DNA of 64,000 bases from Mycolicibacterium vinylchloridicum (GCF_013404075.1 NZ_JACBJQ010000002.1:186001-250000), one strand, 5' to 3'; shown: positions 23,684 to 34,394, counted from the stretch's first letter. Notes: a model not told the origin generated them from the letters alone. Numbers and translations: made by a program.

Positions 23684-26221
23684 ATGACTGATACCACGTT
23701 GCCCCCAGGCGATGAAGCCGGCGACCGGATCGAACCGGTCGACATCCAGCAGGAGATGCAGCGCAGCTACATCGATTACGCGATGAGCGTGATCGTCGGG
23801 CGCGCGCTGCCGGAGGTGCGCGACGGTCTCAAGCCGGTGCACCGCCGCGTGCTCTACGCGATGTTCGACTCCGGCTTCCGCCCGGATCGCGGGCACGCGA
23901 AATCGGCACGCTCCGTTGCCGAGACGATGGGTAACTATCACCCGCACGGTGACTCGTCGATCTACGACACCCTGGTGCGCATGGCCCAGCCGTGGTCGCT
24001 GCGGTACCCCCTGGTCGACGGCCAGGGCAACTTCGGCTCGCCGGGTAACGACCCGGCGGCCGCCATGAGGTACACCGAGGCCCGGCTGACCCCGCTGGCC
24101 ATGGAGATGCTGCGCGAAATCGACGAGGAGACAGTCGATTTCATTCCGAACTACGACGGCCGTGTGCAAGAACCGACCGTTCTGCCCAGCCGTTTCCCCA
24201 ACCTGCTGGCCAACGGTTCGGGCGGTATCGCCGTCGGTATGGCCACCAACATCCCGCCACACAACCTGCGGGAGCTGGCCGAGGCCGTCTATTGGTGCCT
24301 GGAGAACCACGAGGCCGACGAAGAGACCACGCTGGCCGCGGTCTGCGAGCGGGTCAAGGGTCCGGACTTCCCCACCTCGGGTCTGATCGTCGGATCCTCC
24401 GGCATCCACGACGCCTACACCACCGGCCGCGGTTCGATCCGGATGCGCGGTGTGGTTGAGATCGAAGAAGATTCGCGGGGCCGCACGTCGATCGTCATCA
24501 CCGAGTTGCCCTATCAGGTCAACCACGACAACTTCATCACCTCGATCGCCGAGCAGGTTCGCGACGGCAAGCTCACCGGCATCAGCAACATCGAGGACCA
24601 GTCCAGTGACCGGGTGGGTCTGCGCATCGTCGTCGAGATCAAGCGCGACGCCGTGGCCAAGGTGGTGCTGAACAACCTCTACAAGCACACCCAGCTGCAG
24701 ACCAGCTTCGGCGCGAACATGCTGTCGATCGTCGACGGCGTGCCCAGGACGCTGCGCCTGGACCAGATGATCCGCTACTACGTCGCCCACCAACTCGACG
24801 TGATCGTCCGGCGCACCACCTACCGGTTGCGCAAGGCCAACGAGCGGGCCCACATCCTGCGCGGTCTGGTCAAGGCCCTCGACGCCCTCGACGAGGTCAT
24901 CGCTTTGATCCGGGCCTCGGAGAGTGCTGACGTCGCCCGGGTGGGCTTGATGGAGTTGCTCGACGTCGACGAGATCCAGGCCCAGGCCATCCTCGACATG
25001 CAGCTGCGCCGGCTGGCCGCCCTGGAGCGTCAGCGCATCGTCGACGACCTGGCCAAAATCGAAGCCGAGATCGCGGACCTGGAAGACATCCTGGCCAAGC
25101 CGGAACGTCAGCGCGCGATCGTGCGCGACGAGCTCAAGGAGCTCGCCGACAAGTACGGCGACGACCGGCGCACCCGGATCGTTGCCTCCGACGGCGAGGT
25201 GTCCGATGAAGACCTGATCGCCCGCGAGGACGTCGTCGTCACGATCACCGAAACCGGTTACGCCAAGCGGACCAAGACCGACCTGTACCGCAGCCAGAAG
25301 CGCGGCGGTAAGGGTGTGCAGGGCGCCGGCCTCAAGCAGGACGACATCGTCGCGCACTTCTTCGTCTCGTCCACGCACGACTGGATCCTGTTCTTCACCA
25401 CACAGGGACGGGTCTATCGGGCCAAGGCCTACGAGCTGCCGGAGGCGTCGCGGACGGCGCGCGGTCAGCACGTCGCCAACCTGCTGGCGTTCCAACCCGA
25501 AGAGCGCATCGCCCAGGTCATTCAGATCAAGAGCTACGAGGATGCGCCGTATCTGGTGTTGGCCACCAAGAACGGCCTGGTCAAGAAGTCCAGGCTGACC
25601 GACTTCGACTCGAACCGCTCGGGCGGCATCGTCGCGGTGAACCTGCGCGAAGGCGACGAGTTGGTCGGCGCGGTGCTGTGCTCGGCCGAGGAGGATCTGC
25701 TGCTGGTTTCGGCCAACGGCCAGTCCATCCGGTTCTCGGCCACCGACGAGGCGTTGCGGCCGATGGGCCGGGCCACCTCGGGCGTGCAGGGTATGCGGTT
25801 CAACGAGGACGACCGGCTGTTGTCGCTCAACGTCGTGCGTGAGGGGACGTATCTGCTGGTGGCGACCGCGGGCGGTTATGCCAAACGCACCGCCATCGAG
25901 GAGTACACGACTCAGGGCCGCGGCGGTAAAGGCATCCTGACCATTCAATACGACCGGCGGCGTGGCAGTCTTGTTGGCGCATTGGTGGTCGATGAAGACA
26001 GTGAGCTGTATGCCATCACCTCGAGCGGCGGCGTCATCCGCACCGCTGCTCGACAGGTCCGCAAGGCCGGGCGCCAGACAAAGGGCGTTCGCTTGATGAA
26101 CCTGGGCGAGGGCGACACACTGTTAGCCATTGCCCGCAATGCCGAGGAGCAGGACAGCACGGAGGAAGTGGCCGAGCTGGACGCTGCATCCGACGAGTCG
26201 AGCGGCGACGCGGACAGTTAA
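23684..26221 (+). CDS. gyrA: DNA gyrase subunit A
   Basis: 845 residues. It contains the winged-helix/tower breakage-reunion domain with catalytic Tyr130 ([10 protein letters not shown]) and C-terminal beta-pinwheel repeats with the GyrA box QRGGKG-like element ([11 protein letters not shown]). No intein interrupts the catalytic region, unlike some mycobacterial gyrA genes. In the quinolone region the sequence is [11 protein letters not shown]: residue 91 is Ser (TCG at 23954) where M. tuberculosis has Ala90; Asp95 (Mtb Asp94) is conserved. Confidence 0.97.
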   Translation: MTDTTLPPGDEAGDRIEPVDIQQEMQRSYIDYAMSVIVGRALPEVRDGLKPVHRRVLYAMFDSGFRPDRGHAKSARSVAETMGNYHPHGDSSIYDTLVRMAQPWSLRYPLVDGQGNFGSPGNDPAAAMRYTEARLTPLAMEMLREIDEETVDFIPNYDGRVQEPTVLPSRFPNLLANGSGGIAVGMATNIPPHNLRELAEAVYWCLENHEADEETTLAAVCERVKGPDFPTSGLIVGSSGIHDAYTTGRGSIRMRGVVEIEEDSRGRTSIVITELPYQVNHDNFITSIAEQVRDGKLTGISNIEDQSSDRVGLRIVVEIKRDAVAKVVLNNLYKHTQLQTSFGANMLSIVDGVPRTLRLDQMIRYYVAHQLDVIVRRTTYRLRKANERAHILRGLVKALDALDEVIALIRASESADVARVGLMELLDVDEIQAQAILDMQLRRLAALERQRIVDDLAKIEAEIADLEDILAKPERQRAIVRDELKELADKYGDDRRTRIVASDGEVSDEDLIAREDVVVTITETGYAKRTKTDLYRSQKRGGKGVQGAGLKQDDIVAHFFVSSTHDWILFFTTQGRVYRAKAYELPEASRTARGQHVANLLAFQPEERIAQVIQIKSYEDAPYLVLATKNGLVKKSRLTDFDSNRSGGIVAVNLREGDELVGAVLCSAEEDLLLVSANGQSIRFSATDEALRPMGRATSGVQGMRFNEDDRLLSLNVVREGTYLLVATAGGYAKRTAIEEYTTQGRGGKGILTIQYDRRRGSLVGALVVDEDSELYAITSSGGVIRTAARQVRKAGRQTKGVRLMNLGEGDTLLAIARNAEEQDSTEEVAELDAASDESSGDADS

Positions 26222-26230
26222 GGAGTGGCG

Positions 26231-27070
26231 GTGAGCGCACCGAACGAGCCGGGCCAACCCGGACCGGGTGCTAACGGTGGATCCGGCGAGGTTCCGCCCT
26301 GGCAGCGCGGTGCGACACGGGCGCGACAAGGCGGTGCGCCACAACGACCGGCCGGCGAAGGGCAGGCCCGTCCGCCGGCAGGTTCGTCGTCGAGTGTCGA
26401 GGCCCGGGTGAACCGGTTCATCACCGGCTCGGCCGCGCCCGATATGTCGGGCGTACCCGGACCGCCGCCGCCGCGACCCGACAGCGAAGCGCCACAGAAT
26501 CGTCCGGAGCAACGCACCGAGCAACGCACCGAGCAACGCACGGAGGGCGCGCGCCCGGAGGCATACGCCAGTGAGCTCCCCGACCTCTCGGGGTCGGCGC
26601 CGCCCAAGCCGACGGTGCAGAAGCCACGCACCCCCGCCGCCCCGGAGCAGCCGGCCCGCCCGGCCGGGGCGATGGGGCGGGTTCAGGTGGCCGCCAACCG
26701 ATCTCGCGGTCCGGTGCGGGCCAGTATGCAGATCCGCCACATCGATCCGTGGAGTGCCCTGAAAGTGTCGCTGCTGCTGTCGGTGGCACTGTTCTTCGTG
26801 TGGATGGTCGCGGTGGCCATTCTGTATCTGGTGCTCGGCATGATGGGCGTGTGGACCAAGCTCAACAGCAACGTGGGCGACCTGGTGCTGGCCACCAGCG
26901 GTGGTGGCGGCGAGCTGGTGTCCAGCGGGACGATCTTCGGCGGAGCGGCGCTGATCGGTCTGGTGAACATCGTGCTGCTGACGGCGATGGCGACCGTCGG
27001 TGCGTTCGTCTACAACCTGTCCACCGACATCGTCGGCGGTATCGAGGTCACGCTGGCCGACCGGGACTAG
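26231..27070 (+). CDS. DUF3566 transmembrane protein (Rv0007 type)
   Basis: From GTG 26231 (AAGGAG at 26220-26225) it is 279 residues. The first ~165 residues are disordered and rich in Pro, Arg, Gly and Gln, with a tandem EQRT repeat. The C-terminal DUF3566 domain starts near [20 protein letters not shown] and has two hydrophobic helices. It is conserved directly after gyrA in mycobacteria; function unknown. Confidence 0.9.
   Translation: MSAPNEPGQPGPGANGGSGEVPPWQRGATRARQGGAPQRPAGEGQARPPAGSSSSVEARVNRFITGSAAPDMSGVPGPPPPRPDSEAPQNRPEQRTEQRTEQRTEGARPEAYASELPDLSGSAPPKPTVQKPRTPAAPEQPARPAGAMGRVQVAANRSRGPVRASMQIRHIDPWSALKVSLLLSVALFFVWMVAVAILYLVLGMMGVWTKLNSNVGDLVLATSGGGGELVSSGTIFGGAALIGLVNIVLLTAMATVGAFVYNLSTDIVGGIEVTLADRD
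26507..26542 (+). repeat. Three tandem 12-bp repeats in the DUF3566 gene
   Basis: Unit GAGCAACGCACC occurs three times (the third ends in G), encoding EQRT x3 within the disordered N-terminal half. Copy number is likely to vary between strains. Confidence 0.85.
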
Positions 27071-27140
27071 CGCTGCGTTCACCGGTTTGGGTGCAGTGCC
27101 TCCCGTGCGGTAATCTCGTCGCTCGGTCGTATGCGAATAC

Positions 27141-27214
27141 GGGCCTATAGCTCAGGCGGTTAGAGCGCTTCGCTGATAACGAAGAGGTCGGAGGTTCGAG
27201 TCCTCCTAGGCCCA
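27141..27214 (+). tRNA. ileT: tRNA-Ile (GAT)
   Basis: Acceptor arm GGGCCTA pairs with TAGGCCC (27207-27213). The anticodon GAT is at 27175-27177, and the T-loop reads GGTTCGAGTCC. CCA is not encoded. Downstream of gyrA as in other mycobacteria. Confidence 0.97.
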
Positions 27215-27243
27215 CGATGTCCTGGTCGACGGGAAGGGCGCCC

Positions 27244-27333
27244 GTGCGGATTGCACTGCTGCTGGCGGTGTTGGTCGCGGGCGCCGCGGTCATTCTGCGC
27301 CGCCGCGGCGAAGTCTGGCACACCCTCGACTAG
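27244..27333 (+). CDS. Very small membrane protein between tRNA-Ile and tRNA-Ala
   Basis: A 29-residue frame from GTG 27244 (GGGAAGGG 6-13 bp upstream), or 38 residues from an in-frame ATG at 27217. It is one hydrophobic helix (LLLAVLVAGAAVIL), then RRRGEVWHTLD. The size, position and Trp-containing C terminus recall actinobacterial DLW-39-type peptides, but the match is not firm. It ends 6 bp before tRNA-Ala. Confidence 0.5.
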   Translation: MRIALLLAVLVAGAAVILRRRGEVWHTLD

Positions 27334-27339
27334 ACACGA

Positions 27340-27412
27340 GGGGCCTTAGCTCAGTTGGTAGAGCGCTGCCTTTGCAAGGCAGATGTCAGGAGTTCGAATC
27401 TCCTAGGCTCCA
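27340..27412 (+). tRNA. alaT: tRNA-Ala (TGC)
   Basis: Acceptor arm GGGGCCT pairs with AGGCTCC (27405-27411, one G-T pair). The anticodon TGC is at 27373-27375, with T-loop AGTTCGAATCT. CCA is not encoded. Confidence 0.97.
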
Positions 27413-27432
27413 CAATCAGCGCGTCGCGCGCG

Positions 27433-27588
27433 TCAGTGAGTGGCGGGCACCGCGAGGCGGCGGGGCAACGTCTTCTTGCACCGCCGACAGGTGAAGGTCT
27501 CCCGGTCGACAAAAATCGTCTGCTCGTGACTACAAATCCCGCACTTCACTTTGCGGCGTGACAGGCCCCCCCAACTCATGACAAACAT
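27433..27588 (-). CDS. Small zinc-ribbon protein (hypothetical)
   Basis: A 51-residue frame on the minus strand (ATG 27588; an alternative ATG at 27579 gives 48). It has two CxxC knuckles, KCGIC and TCRRCKK, 14 residues apart, separated by a segment that includes IFVDRETF. This is a typical four-cysteine zinc ribbon, basic overall. No Shine-Dalgarno is seen, so a leaderless transcript is possible. It is convergent with alaT. Function unknown; supported by the motif rather than length. Confidence 0.55.
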   Translation of the reverse strand: MFVMSWGGLSRRKVKCGICSHEQTIFVDRETFTCRRCKKTLPRRLAVPATH

Positions 27589-27726
27589 GATGCACTGCGG
27601 GTGGGCTCTTGCAGGGCCAAATGACAGCCCGATTCCTGGGATATTTGCGTAATCAGCAACCTCGAGCCCGACGTCGTCGCAAACAGGCGCTGTTGGAGGC
27701 TGCCGGGGCCCCGGGGCTACGTACAG

Positions 27727-28134
27727 CTAGATCTTGGGCGTGACGTCGACGCTGGGCGGCAACGCCGACGGCTCCGGGGTGCGGTTGCGCCGCGCGAGCA
27801 CCACCGCGACGGCCCCGCCGACCACGGTGAGACCGAGGAAGCCGAACACGAACAGCCGGCGGCGACGCCGATGCGCAGACTTGCGGGCCTCGTGCATGAG
27901 GTGGGGCAGTTCCGCGACGACCTGCTTGACCGCCTCAGCCTCGGTGCCGAGTTCGCGTTGCAGGGCGCGCGCCTCGTGCGCACGCCGCTTGATCGCGCTC
28001 GCCGCCGATTCGACGCCATGCGCGCTGACACCGACCGCGCCCCGGGTGATATCCACCGGGCCGACCGCCGTGTAGTGCAGTCCGCGGTTAAGTCGTTCGC
28101 GTGACGTGAGTTTGGATTCAGTCCTGCGGGCCAT
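27727..28134 (-). CDS. cwsA: Cell wall synthesis protein CwsA
   Basis: 135 residues from ATG 28134, preceded by GGAGGA. It has the N-terminal RERLNRGLHYTAVGPVDITRG segment, a charged helical region, one C-terminal membrane helix (FVFGFLGLTVVGGAVAVVL), and a short outer tail PPSVDVTPKI. The pattern matches M. tuberculosis Rv0008c CwsA, which works with CrgA and Wag31 in polar growth and septation. The crgA gene lies 1.3 kb downstream. Confidence 0.88.
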   Translation of the reverse strand: MARRTESKLTSRERLNRGLHYTAVGPVDITRGAVGVSAHGVESAASAIKRRAHEARALQRELGTEAEAVKQVVAELPHLMHEARKSAHRRRRRLFVFGFLGLTVVGGAVAVVLARRNRTPEPSALPPSVDVTPKI

Positions 28135-28224
28135 CTGGGTCCTCCCGACACCGGCAGTTAGTGGTGGCATCAACACTGCCACAGCGCCCCGGGGGGTGGC
28201 CGCGAGTTGGGGCACTCGACGGTG

Positions 28225-28770
<546 letters not shown>

Positions 28771-28779
28771 CTTCGAGTC

Positions 28780-28823
28780 AGAACCGAGAGCGGAAACTCC
28801 GCCGGGATTTCGCTCTCGGTTCT
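28780..28823. terminator. Bidirectional terminator between ppiA and the PH-domain gene
   Basis: Perfect 13-bp arms AGAACCGAGAGCG (28780-28792) and CGCTCTCGGTTCT (28811-28823) flank an 18-nt loop. They lie 10 bp after ppiA and 6 bp after the convergent gene. Confidence 0.8.
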
Positions 28824-28828
28824 CCCGA

Positions 28829-29245
28829 TCAGCGACCTGCGAATCCTGCCGCGGTCAGCGCGTCCAGAACACTGAGCGGGTCGGTGCCCAGGTCCCACCT
28901 GCTGAGCACGATCAGCCGGTCGGTGGTCGTTTCGATCTCCAATAATCGCGTCTTGCGGCCGATGCGGCGGAACTCGGTGATCCGGATCAGCGCGATGTCG
29001 GGGCGCTGCAACGTCTGCGACCCGAACCACCCGCGATACACCAGCGCGTCACCGGCGATAGCCAGCTTGGGTCTGGCTCGCCATGATCCGAATGCGAAGG
29101 CCAACAGTCCCACCGCAGCAATCCCGGTGAGGAATCGGCCGGGCGGGTCTGTGACCACGGTCACACATCCGATAGCCATCACGATGCCGACGATGCCAAG
29201 ACCTGCGACGGCCCCGATTTTGGGGCCCCAACTAGTTTGCTGCAC
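28829..29245 (-). CDS. PH-like domain membrane protein (Rv0010c type)
   Basis: 138 residues from GTG 29245, chosen because MQQTSW matches the mycobacterial family start. Two N-terminal hydrophobic helices precede a soluble beta-rich domain (YRGWFGSQTLQ ... LLEIETTTDRLIVLSRWDLG) resembling the bacterial PH (DUF2581-like) fold. Function unknown. It reads toward ppiA and shares its terminator. Confidence 0.82.
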   Translation of the reverse strand: MQQTSWGPKIGAVAGLGIVGIVMAIGCVTVVTDPPGRFLTGIAAVGLLAFAFGSWRARPKLAIAGDALVYRGWFGSQTLQRPDIALIRITEFRRIGRKTRLLEIETTTDRLIVLSRWDLGTDPLSVLDALTAAGFAGR

Positions 29246-29280
29246 GGCGTCCCCGGGGGCGTCTACCGTGGCCGATGCAG

Positions 29281-29289
29281 TTATCCACA
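29281..29289 (+). promoter_or_regulatory. Isolated DnaA-box-like site
   Basis: TTATCCACA, a perfect strong DnaA-box sequence, lies 36 bp upstream of the Rv0010c-type start. Confidence 0.5.
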
Positions 29290-29311
29290 AGCGCTATCAA
29301 CAATGGGGATG

Positions 29312-29329
29312 AATCACACGCGTGTGATT
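29312..29329. promoter_or_regulatory. Perfect 18-bp palindrome between crgA and the PH-domain gene
   Basis: AATCACACGCGTGTGATT is fully symmetric and sits 67 bp upstream of the PH-domain gene start and 72 bp downstream of crgA. It is likely an operator; the cognate regulator is not recognised. Confidence 0.6.
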
Positions 29330-29400
29330 GGGTGACCAGAAGGTTGCCAGACTTGAAACGGTGTACGCACAGCACGAATCTGCCAAGGCATTCGCCGCGA

Positions 29401-29682
29401 TCAACGCCACCGCATGGTCAGCAACAATCCGGTGATCATGAACGCGAAGGCGATCGCATAGTTCCACGGGCCCAGCTTGGCCATCCACTCCAGCGCGGTG
29501 GGAACGTCCAATCCGGAGGCGGCCAGCTGGAACACCAGAAGCCATGCCAGCCCGATCAGCATCAGGCTGATGAACAGCACGACGAACCACACGCTCGACG
29601 GTCCGGCCTTCACCTTGACCGGAGTGCGGCTCACCGGGTTGACGGTGAAGTCGGTCTTCTTGCGAACCTTGGACTTGGGCAT
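29401..29682 (-). CDS. crgA: Cell division protein CrgA
   Basis: 93 residues from ATG 29682: the start [14 protein letters not shown], then two membrane helices separated by [10 protein letters not shown]. This is the actinobacterial CrgA family, a divisome protein that recruits PBPs and FtsI/FtsQ and interacts with CwsA. The longer upstream in-frame extension runs antisense through the next gene and is not real. Confidence 0.95.
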   Translation of the reverse strand: MPKSKVRKKTDFTVNPVSRTPVKVKAGPSSVWFVVLFISLMLIGLAWLLVFQLAASGLDVPTALEWMAKLGPWNYAIAFAFMITGLLLTMRWR

Positions 29683-29731
29683 GGGTACCTTCGGGCCGGG
29701 ATCTTCTGCGACGATGGTGCGCAGATCGACT

Positions 29732-30523
29732 ATGAGATTAACGCAGCGGCGCCGCGACCCGACAACTCCGGCACCAGCGACGACGGGCGCCAGGCGCTCG
29801 CCGTGGCGGTTCGGCGTCCCGATCGTGTGCCTGTCGGCGGGCGTCCTGTTGGCCGCCACCCACGGTGTTTCCGGTGGCAGCGAGATCCGGCGAGCCGACT
29901 CACCGCGACTCGTCGACCTTGTCCACGACGCCCAGAACTCCGTCGACCGCCTCAACGCACAGCGGGACGGGCTGGCCGCTCAGGTCGACTCCACCCACGG
30001 CGCCGCGGCCGGTCCCGCATTGGCCGCCATGCTGGCCCGAGCCGATGAGCTCGCCGGTGAGGCCGGACTGGAGCCGGTGCATGGCGCCGGGCTCATAGTC
30101 ACGCTGTCGGACGCCCAGCGCGACGCCAACGGGCGCTTCCCCCGCGACGCCTCCCCCGACGATCTGGTGGTCCACCAGCAAGACATCCAGGCCGTCCTCA
30201 ACGCGCTGTGGAGCGCCGGAGCCGAGGCGATCCAGATGCAAGACCAACGCATCATCGGGACTTCGGCACCCCGCTGTGTCGGCAACACCCTGCTGCTCAA
30301 CGGGCGCACTTACAGCCCGCCGTACACCGTCACCGCCATCGGCGACGCCAACGCCATGCGGGCGGCCCTGGCCGCCGCTCCCCTGGTCACCTTGTACAAG
30401 CAGTACGTCGTGCGGTTCGGGCTGGGCTACAGCGAGCAAGCCCACGACGACATCACGGTCGCCGGCTACACCGGGCCGGTGCGGATGCGCTACGCCCAGC
30501 CGGTCGGTCCGGTCGGTTACTGA
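29732..30523 (+). CDS. DUF881 family secreted/membrane-anchored protein (Rv0012 type)
   Basis: 263 residues from ATG 29732 (MRLTQ matches the family start; in-frame ATG 29714 is an alternative). One N-terminal membrane helix ([17 protein letters not shown]) is followed by a short coiled-coil ([19 protein letters not shown]) and the DUF881 domain with [19 protein letters not shown] and [13 protein letters not shown]. It is divergent from crgA with only 49 bp between. It belongs to the division/cell-wall neighbourhood; precise role unknown. Confidence 0.9.
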   Translation: MRLTQRRRDPTTPAPATTGARRSPWRFGVPIVCLSAGVLLAATHGVSGGSEIRRADSPRLVDLVHDAQNSVDRLNAQRDGLAAQVDSTHGAAAGPALAAMLARADELAGEAGLEPVHGAGLIVTLSDAQRDANGRFPRDASPDDLVVHQQDIQAVLNALWSAGAEAIQMQDQRIIGTSAPRCVGNTLLLNGRTYSPPYTVTAIGDANAMRAALAAAPLVTLYKQYVVRFGLGYSEQAHDDITVAGYTGPVRMRYAQPVGPVGY

Positions 30524-30551
30524 GCTGACCCGCCCCAGGTAACCTGACCTG

Positions 30552-31259
30552 GTGAAAGTCTTGGTCGTCGACAATTACGACAGCTTTGTGTTCAACCTGG
30601 TCCAGTACTTGGGCCAGCTTGGGGTGGACGCGCAGGTCTGGCGCAACGACGACGCACGTTTAGGCGGAGAGGCCGAGATCAACGCTGTCGCCGCCGAATT
30701 CGACGGGGTACTGCTGAGCCCGGGCCCGGGCACACCGGAGCGGGCGGGCGCCTCGATCCCGCTGGTCCGTGCCTGCGCCGCCGCGGCCACGCCACTGCTG
30801 GGCGTATGCCTGGGCCACCAGGCGATCGGCGTGGCTTTCGGCGGGACGGTCGACCGTGCGCCAGAGCTGTTGCACGGCAAGACCAGCACCGTGTATCACA
30901 CGAATGATGGTGTGCTACAAGGACTTCCGAATCCCTTCACGGCGACTCGCTACCACTCGCTGACGATCCTGCCCGAGACGGTACCGGCCGAGCTCGAGGT
31001 GACCGGACGCACCAAGAGCGGCGTCATCATGGCCGTCCGCCACGTCGAGCTGCCCATCCACGGTGTGCAGTTCCACCCGGAGTCGATCCTGACCGAGGGC
31101 GGCCACCGGATGCTGGCCAACTGGCTCGGCTACTGCGGACAGGCGCCCGAGGAAGCCCTGGTGCGTCGGCTCGAGCAGGAGGTCGCCGACACGGTGAGGC
31201 ACGCACTCGGCGGGCAGGACCGCAGCGAGCCCGCGCTGAGCACTACGACGCAAAGCTGA
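30552..31259 (+). CDS. trpG: Anthranilate/aminodeoxychorismate synthase glutamine amidotransferase (TrpG/PabA)
   Basis: 235 residues, class I glutamine amidotransferase. The N terminus is KVLVVDNYDSFVFNLVQYL, the oxyanion strand PGPGTPE, the nucleophile Cys lies in LGVCLGHQAIG, and the His-Glu pair in VQFHPES. It delivers ammonia for tryptophan or folate precursors. Its 3' end overlaps the convergent pknB by 17 bp. Confidence 0.94.
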   Translation: MKVLVVDNYDSFVFNLVQYLGQLGVDAQVWRNDDARLGGEAEINAVAAEFDGVLLSPGPGTPERAGASIPLVRACAAAATPLLGVCLGHQAIGVAFGGTVDRAPELLHGKTSTVYHTNDGVLQGLPNPFTATRYHSLTILPETVPAELEVTGRTKSGVIMAVRHVELPIHGVQFHPESILTEGGHRMLANWLGYCGQAPEEALVRRLEQEVADTVRHALGGQDRSEPALSTTTQS

Positions 31260-33120
31260 GCGTGATCGTCGCCCCGAAGTCCACACCGCTGCCCGGCGAG
31301 GGGCTCTGGCTCACGACCGCATTGGACCGCTGACCGCTGTTCTGCACATCGCCGCCCTTGTCGAGCACACCGGTCCAGCCCAGCCCGCGCAAGCGCGGCT
31401 CGGCCGCGTCCCAGAACATCCCCCGCAGGTCGGGCATGACGAACTGGTTGCCCTTGGACACCTTGATCTGGATCGGGGTGTCCTGGGGCACGGTCTGCCC
31501 GTTGGCCGGATCGGTGCCGACCACCTGACCAGCCGGCTCGGGGCTGTCGGTGGGCACCGGCACGGTGTTCAGGAAGCCGGACGCGGTGAGAATCTTCTGC
31601 GCCACGTCGATGGTCTGCCCGGCGACCACCGGAACCTCGGCGTTCTGCGGCCCGGACCCGATGACGATCGTGATCTCGTTCGTGACCGCCGACAGCTGGT
31701 TGGCCGGCGGAACGGTGGACATCACTCGGTCCTTGTCCTCGGGCTTGGAGGGCGAGTTGGCCTGCTTGAACTTGGTGAATCCGGCGTCCTTGAGCTTCTG
31801 GGTGCAATCGGCGGCCGACAACGCCGTGCAGTCCGGCACCTCCACCTGCTTGGGGCCGGTCGACACATTGATCGCGATGTCGTCACCGGCAGCGGCCATC
31901 GAGTCGGCCGGCGGATCGGTGTCGATGACTTTGTCCGGCAGCACGGTGTTGTCGGGCTTTTGGACAGTGTGAATTTTGAAACCCTTGTTCTGCAGGGCGG
32001 CGATCGCGTCGGCCTGTGCCTGCCCGCGCACGTCGGGGATCTGCACATTGCGGGGGTTTCCGCTGACCATGTTGATCCCGATCGTCACCACCACGGTCAG
32101 GATGGCCAGGATGGCGACCGCGATCAGCCACCGGCCGATCGACCCGCCGGCCGCTCGATCGCTCTCGACCATGCGGCCAGGCCGCGGGATCTCGTCGGTG
32201 TCGTCGCCGCGCGACGGTGCCACCGGCGCATTGAGCATCGAGGTCCGCTCGGCGGCGCTGAGCACCTTGGGCGCCTCGGGGGCTTCCCCGTTGTGCACCC
32301 GGACCAAATCCGTACGCATCTCGGCGGCCGTCTGGTAGCGGTTGTCCGGGTTCTTGGCCAGCGCCTTGAGCACGACGGCGTCGAGCTCCGGTGAGATGCC
32401 CGAATGCTTCTGTGAGGGCGGCACCGGGTCTTCGCGGACATGCTGATACGCCACCGCCACCGGTGAATCGCCCACGAACGGCGGCTCGCCGGTCAGCAGT
32501 TCGTAGAGCACGCAGCCCAGCGAATAGACATCCGAGCGGGCATCGACCTTTTCGCCGCGCGCCTGCTCCGGGGACAGGTATTGCGCGGTGCCGATCACCG
32601 CCGCGGTCTGCGTGACGTTGTTGGCGTCGGCGAGCGCGCGGGCGATACCGAAGTCCATCACCTTCACTGCGCCGGTCTTGGAGATCATGATGTTCGCCGG
32701 TTTGACGTCGCGGTGGATGATGCCGTGCTGGTGGCTGAAGTTCAGCGCCTGGCAAGCGTCGGCGATGACCTCGATGGCCCGGCGGTACGGCATGGGACCG
32801 TCGGTGTGCACGATGTCGCGCAGTGTGACCCCGTCGACGTACTCCATCACGATGTAGGGCAACGGACCGTTACCGGTATCGGCCTCACCGGTGTCGTAGA
32901 CGGCGACGATGGCGGGATGATTCAGCGCCGCGGCATTCTGTGCCTCCCGGCGAAACCGCAGATAGAAGCTCGGATCCCGGGCCAGATCGGCGCGCAGCAC
33001 CTTGACCGCGACGTCCCGGTGCAGCCGGGTGTCGCGGGCCATGTGTACCTCGGACATGCCACCGAAGCCGAGGATCTCGCCCAGCTCATAGCGGTCTGAC
33101 AGGTGCTGTGGGGTGGTCAT
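31243..33120 (-). CDS. pknB: Serine/threonine protein kinase PknB
   Basis: 625 residues. The cytoplasmic kinase has the G-loop [17 protein letters not shown] (Lys), [17 protein letters not shown], and an activation loop with threonines in [16 protein letters not shown] juxtamembrane Pro/Asp-rich segment and one membrane helix ([17 protein letters not shown]) follow, then four extracellular PASTA repeats that sense peptidoglycan fragments. Essential in mycobacteria; substrates include MurJ and CwlM encoded in this window. The start overlaps the pknA stop by ATGA. Confidence 0.97.
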   Translation of the reverse strand: MTTPQHLSDRYELGEILGFGGMSEVHMARDTRLHRDVAVKVLRADLARDPSFYLRFRREAQNAAALNHPAIVAVYDTGEADTGNGPLPYIVMEYVDGVTLRDIVHTDGPMPYRRAIEVIADACQALNFSHQHGIIHRDVKPANIMISKTGAVKVMDFGIARALADANNVTQTAAVIGTAQYLSPEQARGEKVDARSDVYSLGCVLYELLTGEPPFVGDSPVAVAYQHVREDPVPPSQKHSGISPELDAVVLKALAKNPDNRYQTAAEMRTDLVRVHNGEAPEAPKVLSAAERTSMLNAPVAPSRGDDTDEIPRPGRMVESDRAAGGSIGRWLIAVAILAILTVVVTIGINMVSGNPRNVQIPDVRGQAQADAIAALQNKGFKIHTVQKPDNTVLPDKVIDTDPPADSMAAAGDDIAINVSTGPKQVEVPDCTALSAADCTQKLKDAGFTKFKQANSPSKPEDKDRVMSTVPPANQLSAVTNEITIVIGSGPQNAEVPVVAGQTIDVAQKILTASGFLNTVPVPTDSPEPAGQVVGTDPANGQTVPQDTPIQIKVSKGNQFVMPDLRGMFWDAAEPRLRGLGWTGVLDKGGDVQNSGQRSNAVVSQSPSPGSGVDFGATITLSFAS

Positions 33121-34394
33121 CGCGGTTTCTCGTCGTGTCGATCCGGCTCGGTCAGAGGAGCAATAGCCACGCTGGCCGACGTGAATCGGATTGGACCGAT
33201 CTGTCCTCCAGGATTACCGGCGAGCGGGCCTTCCGTCCAACCGCTCGGAGCGACCTGGCTCGGCGGGGTGACCGTGTCGGTGACGGTCTGCTCGACGGGT
33301 TTGTTGTCCTTGCGGTCCTTGTCCGCGAGCACGATCAGGATGGCGCTGATGATCGCCAGCGCACCCAGCACGCCGGCGGCCCACAGCAGCGCACGCTGAC
33401 CCGAGGAGAACGTGCGCCGCGGTGCCGGCGGGCGATGGCTGCCGGTGTTGGCGCGGGGGCGCGTCCCGGTGGCGGGAGCGGCCGGCATCCGGGGCGAACT
33501 GCCCGGGATCGCGGCCGGTGTCGCGCGGATGGTCGGTGCGGAATTGGGCCGTGGCGGGCGGCGCCCGGCGCGCACCGCTGCGGTCGCGTCGGCGAACTGG
33601 CCGCCGTTGCGGTACCGCATGCCCGGGTTCTTCACCAGGGTGATCTCGATGAGTTCGCGCACGTTGGGTGGCAGGTCGGCAGGCAGCGGCGCCGGGGTCT
33701 CCTTGATGTGCTTCATGGCCACGGTCAGGGCGCCGTCGCCGATGAACGGCCGCTTGCCCGAAACCGCTTCGTAGCCAACAACTCCCAGCGAGTAGACGTC
33801 ACTGGCGGCGGTGGCGTCGTGACCGAGGGCCTGCTCGGGGGCGATGTACTGGGCGGTGCCCATCACCATTCCGGTCTGTGTGACGGGGGCGGCGTCGACG
33901 GCCTTGGCGATGCCGAAGTCGGTGAGCTTCACCTGACCGGCCGGCGTGATGAGGATGTTGCCGGGCTTGACGTCGCGGTGCACCAGGCCGGCGGCGTGGG
34001 CCACCTGCAGTGCGCGGCCGGTCTGCTCGAGCATGTCCAGCGCGTGCCGCAACGACAACCGGCCGGTCCGCTTGATCACCGAGTTCAGCGGCTCGCCGTT
34101 GACCAGTTCCATCACCAGGTAGGCGGTACGGCCCTCGCCCTCCATCTCGGTTTCGCCGTAGTCGTGCACGGCGGCGATGCCGGGGTGGTTGAGCATGGCG
34201 ACGGTGCGGGCCTCGGCCCGGAACCGTTCGACGAACTCGGGGTCGGAGGTGAACTCCTGCTTGAGCACCTTGACGGCGACCCGGCGCCCCAGCCGACTGT
34301 CGACGGCTTCCCACACCTGGCCCATACCGCCGGTGGCGATCAGTCGCTGCAGCCGGTACCGGCCCGACAGCGTCACTCCTACGCGGGGGCTCAT
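33117..34394 (-). CDS. pknA: Serine/threonine protein kinase PknA
   Basis: 425 residues from ATG 34394 ([13 protein letters not shown] matches PknA; GAGG lies 6 bp upstream). The kinase domain shows [35 protein letters not shown] and the activation loop [13 protein letters not shown]. One membrane helix near [18 protein letters not shown] precedes a short outer part without PASTA repeats. It regulates cell shape and division with PknB. The start codon lies inside one copy of a 35-bp tandem repeat. Confidence 0.96.
   Translation of the reverse strand: MSPRVGVTLSGRYRLQRLIATGGMGQVWEAVDSRLGRRVAVKVLKQEFTSDPEFVERFRAEARTVAMLNHPGIAAVHDYGETEMEGEGRTAYLVMELVNGEPLNSVIKRTGRLSLRHALDMLEQTGRALQVAHAAGLVHRDVKPGNILITPAGQVKLTDFGIAKAVDAAPVTQTGMVMGTAQYIAPEQALGHDATAASDVYSLGVVGYEAVSGKRPFIGDGALTVAMKHIKETPAPLPADLPPNVRELIEITLVKNPGMRYRNGGQFADATAAVRAGRRPPRPNSAPTIRATPAAIPGSSPRMPAAPATGTRPRANTGSHRPPAPRRTFSSGQRALLWAAGVLGALAIISAILIVLADKDRKDNKPVEQTVTDTVTPPSQVAPSGWTEGPLAGNPGGQIGPIRFTSASVAIAPLTEPDRHDEKPR

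Noticed and set aside
23663..25948. Very long minus-strand frame (761 codons) opposite gyrA
   Set aside because: It is a high-G+C mirror frame of a certain gyrA gene, with no domain-like motifs or ribosome site.
23684..26221. Possible intein in gyrA (or in dnaA, gyrB)
   Set aside because: The catalytic Tyr130-Thr131 region and all motifs are contiguous and lengths are normal, so no intein.
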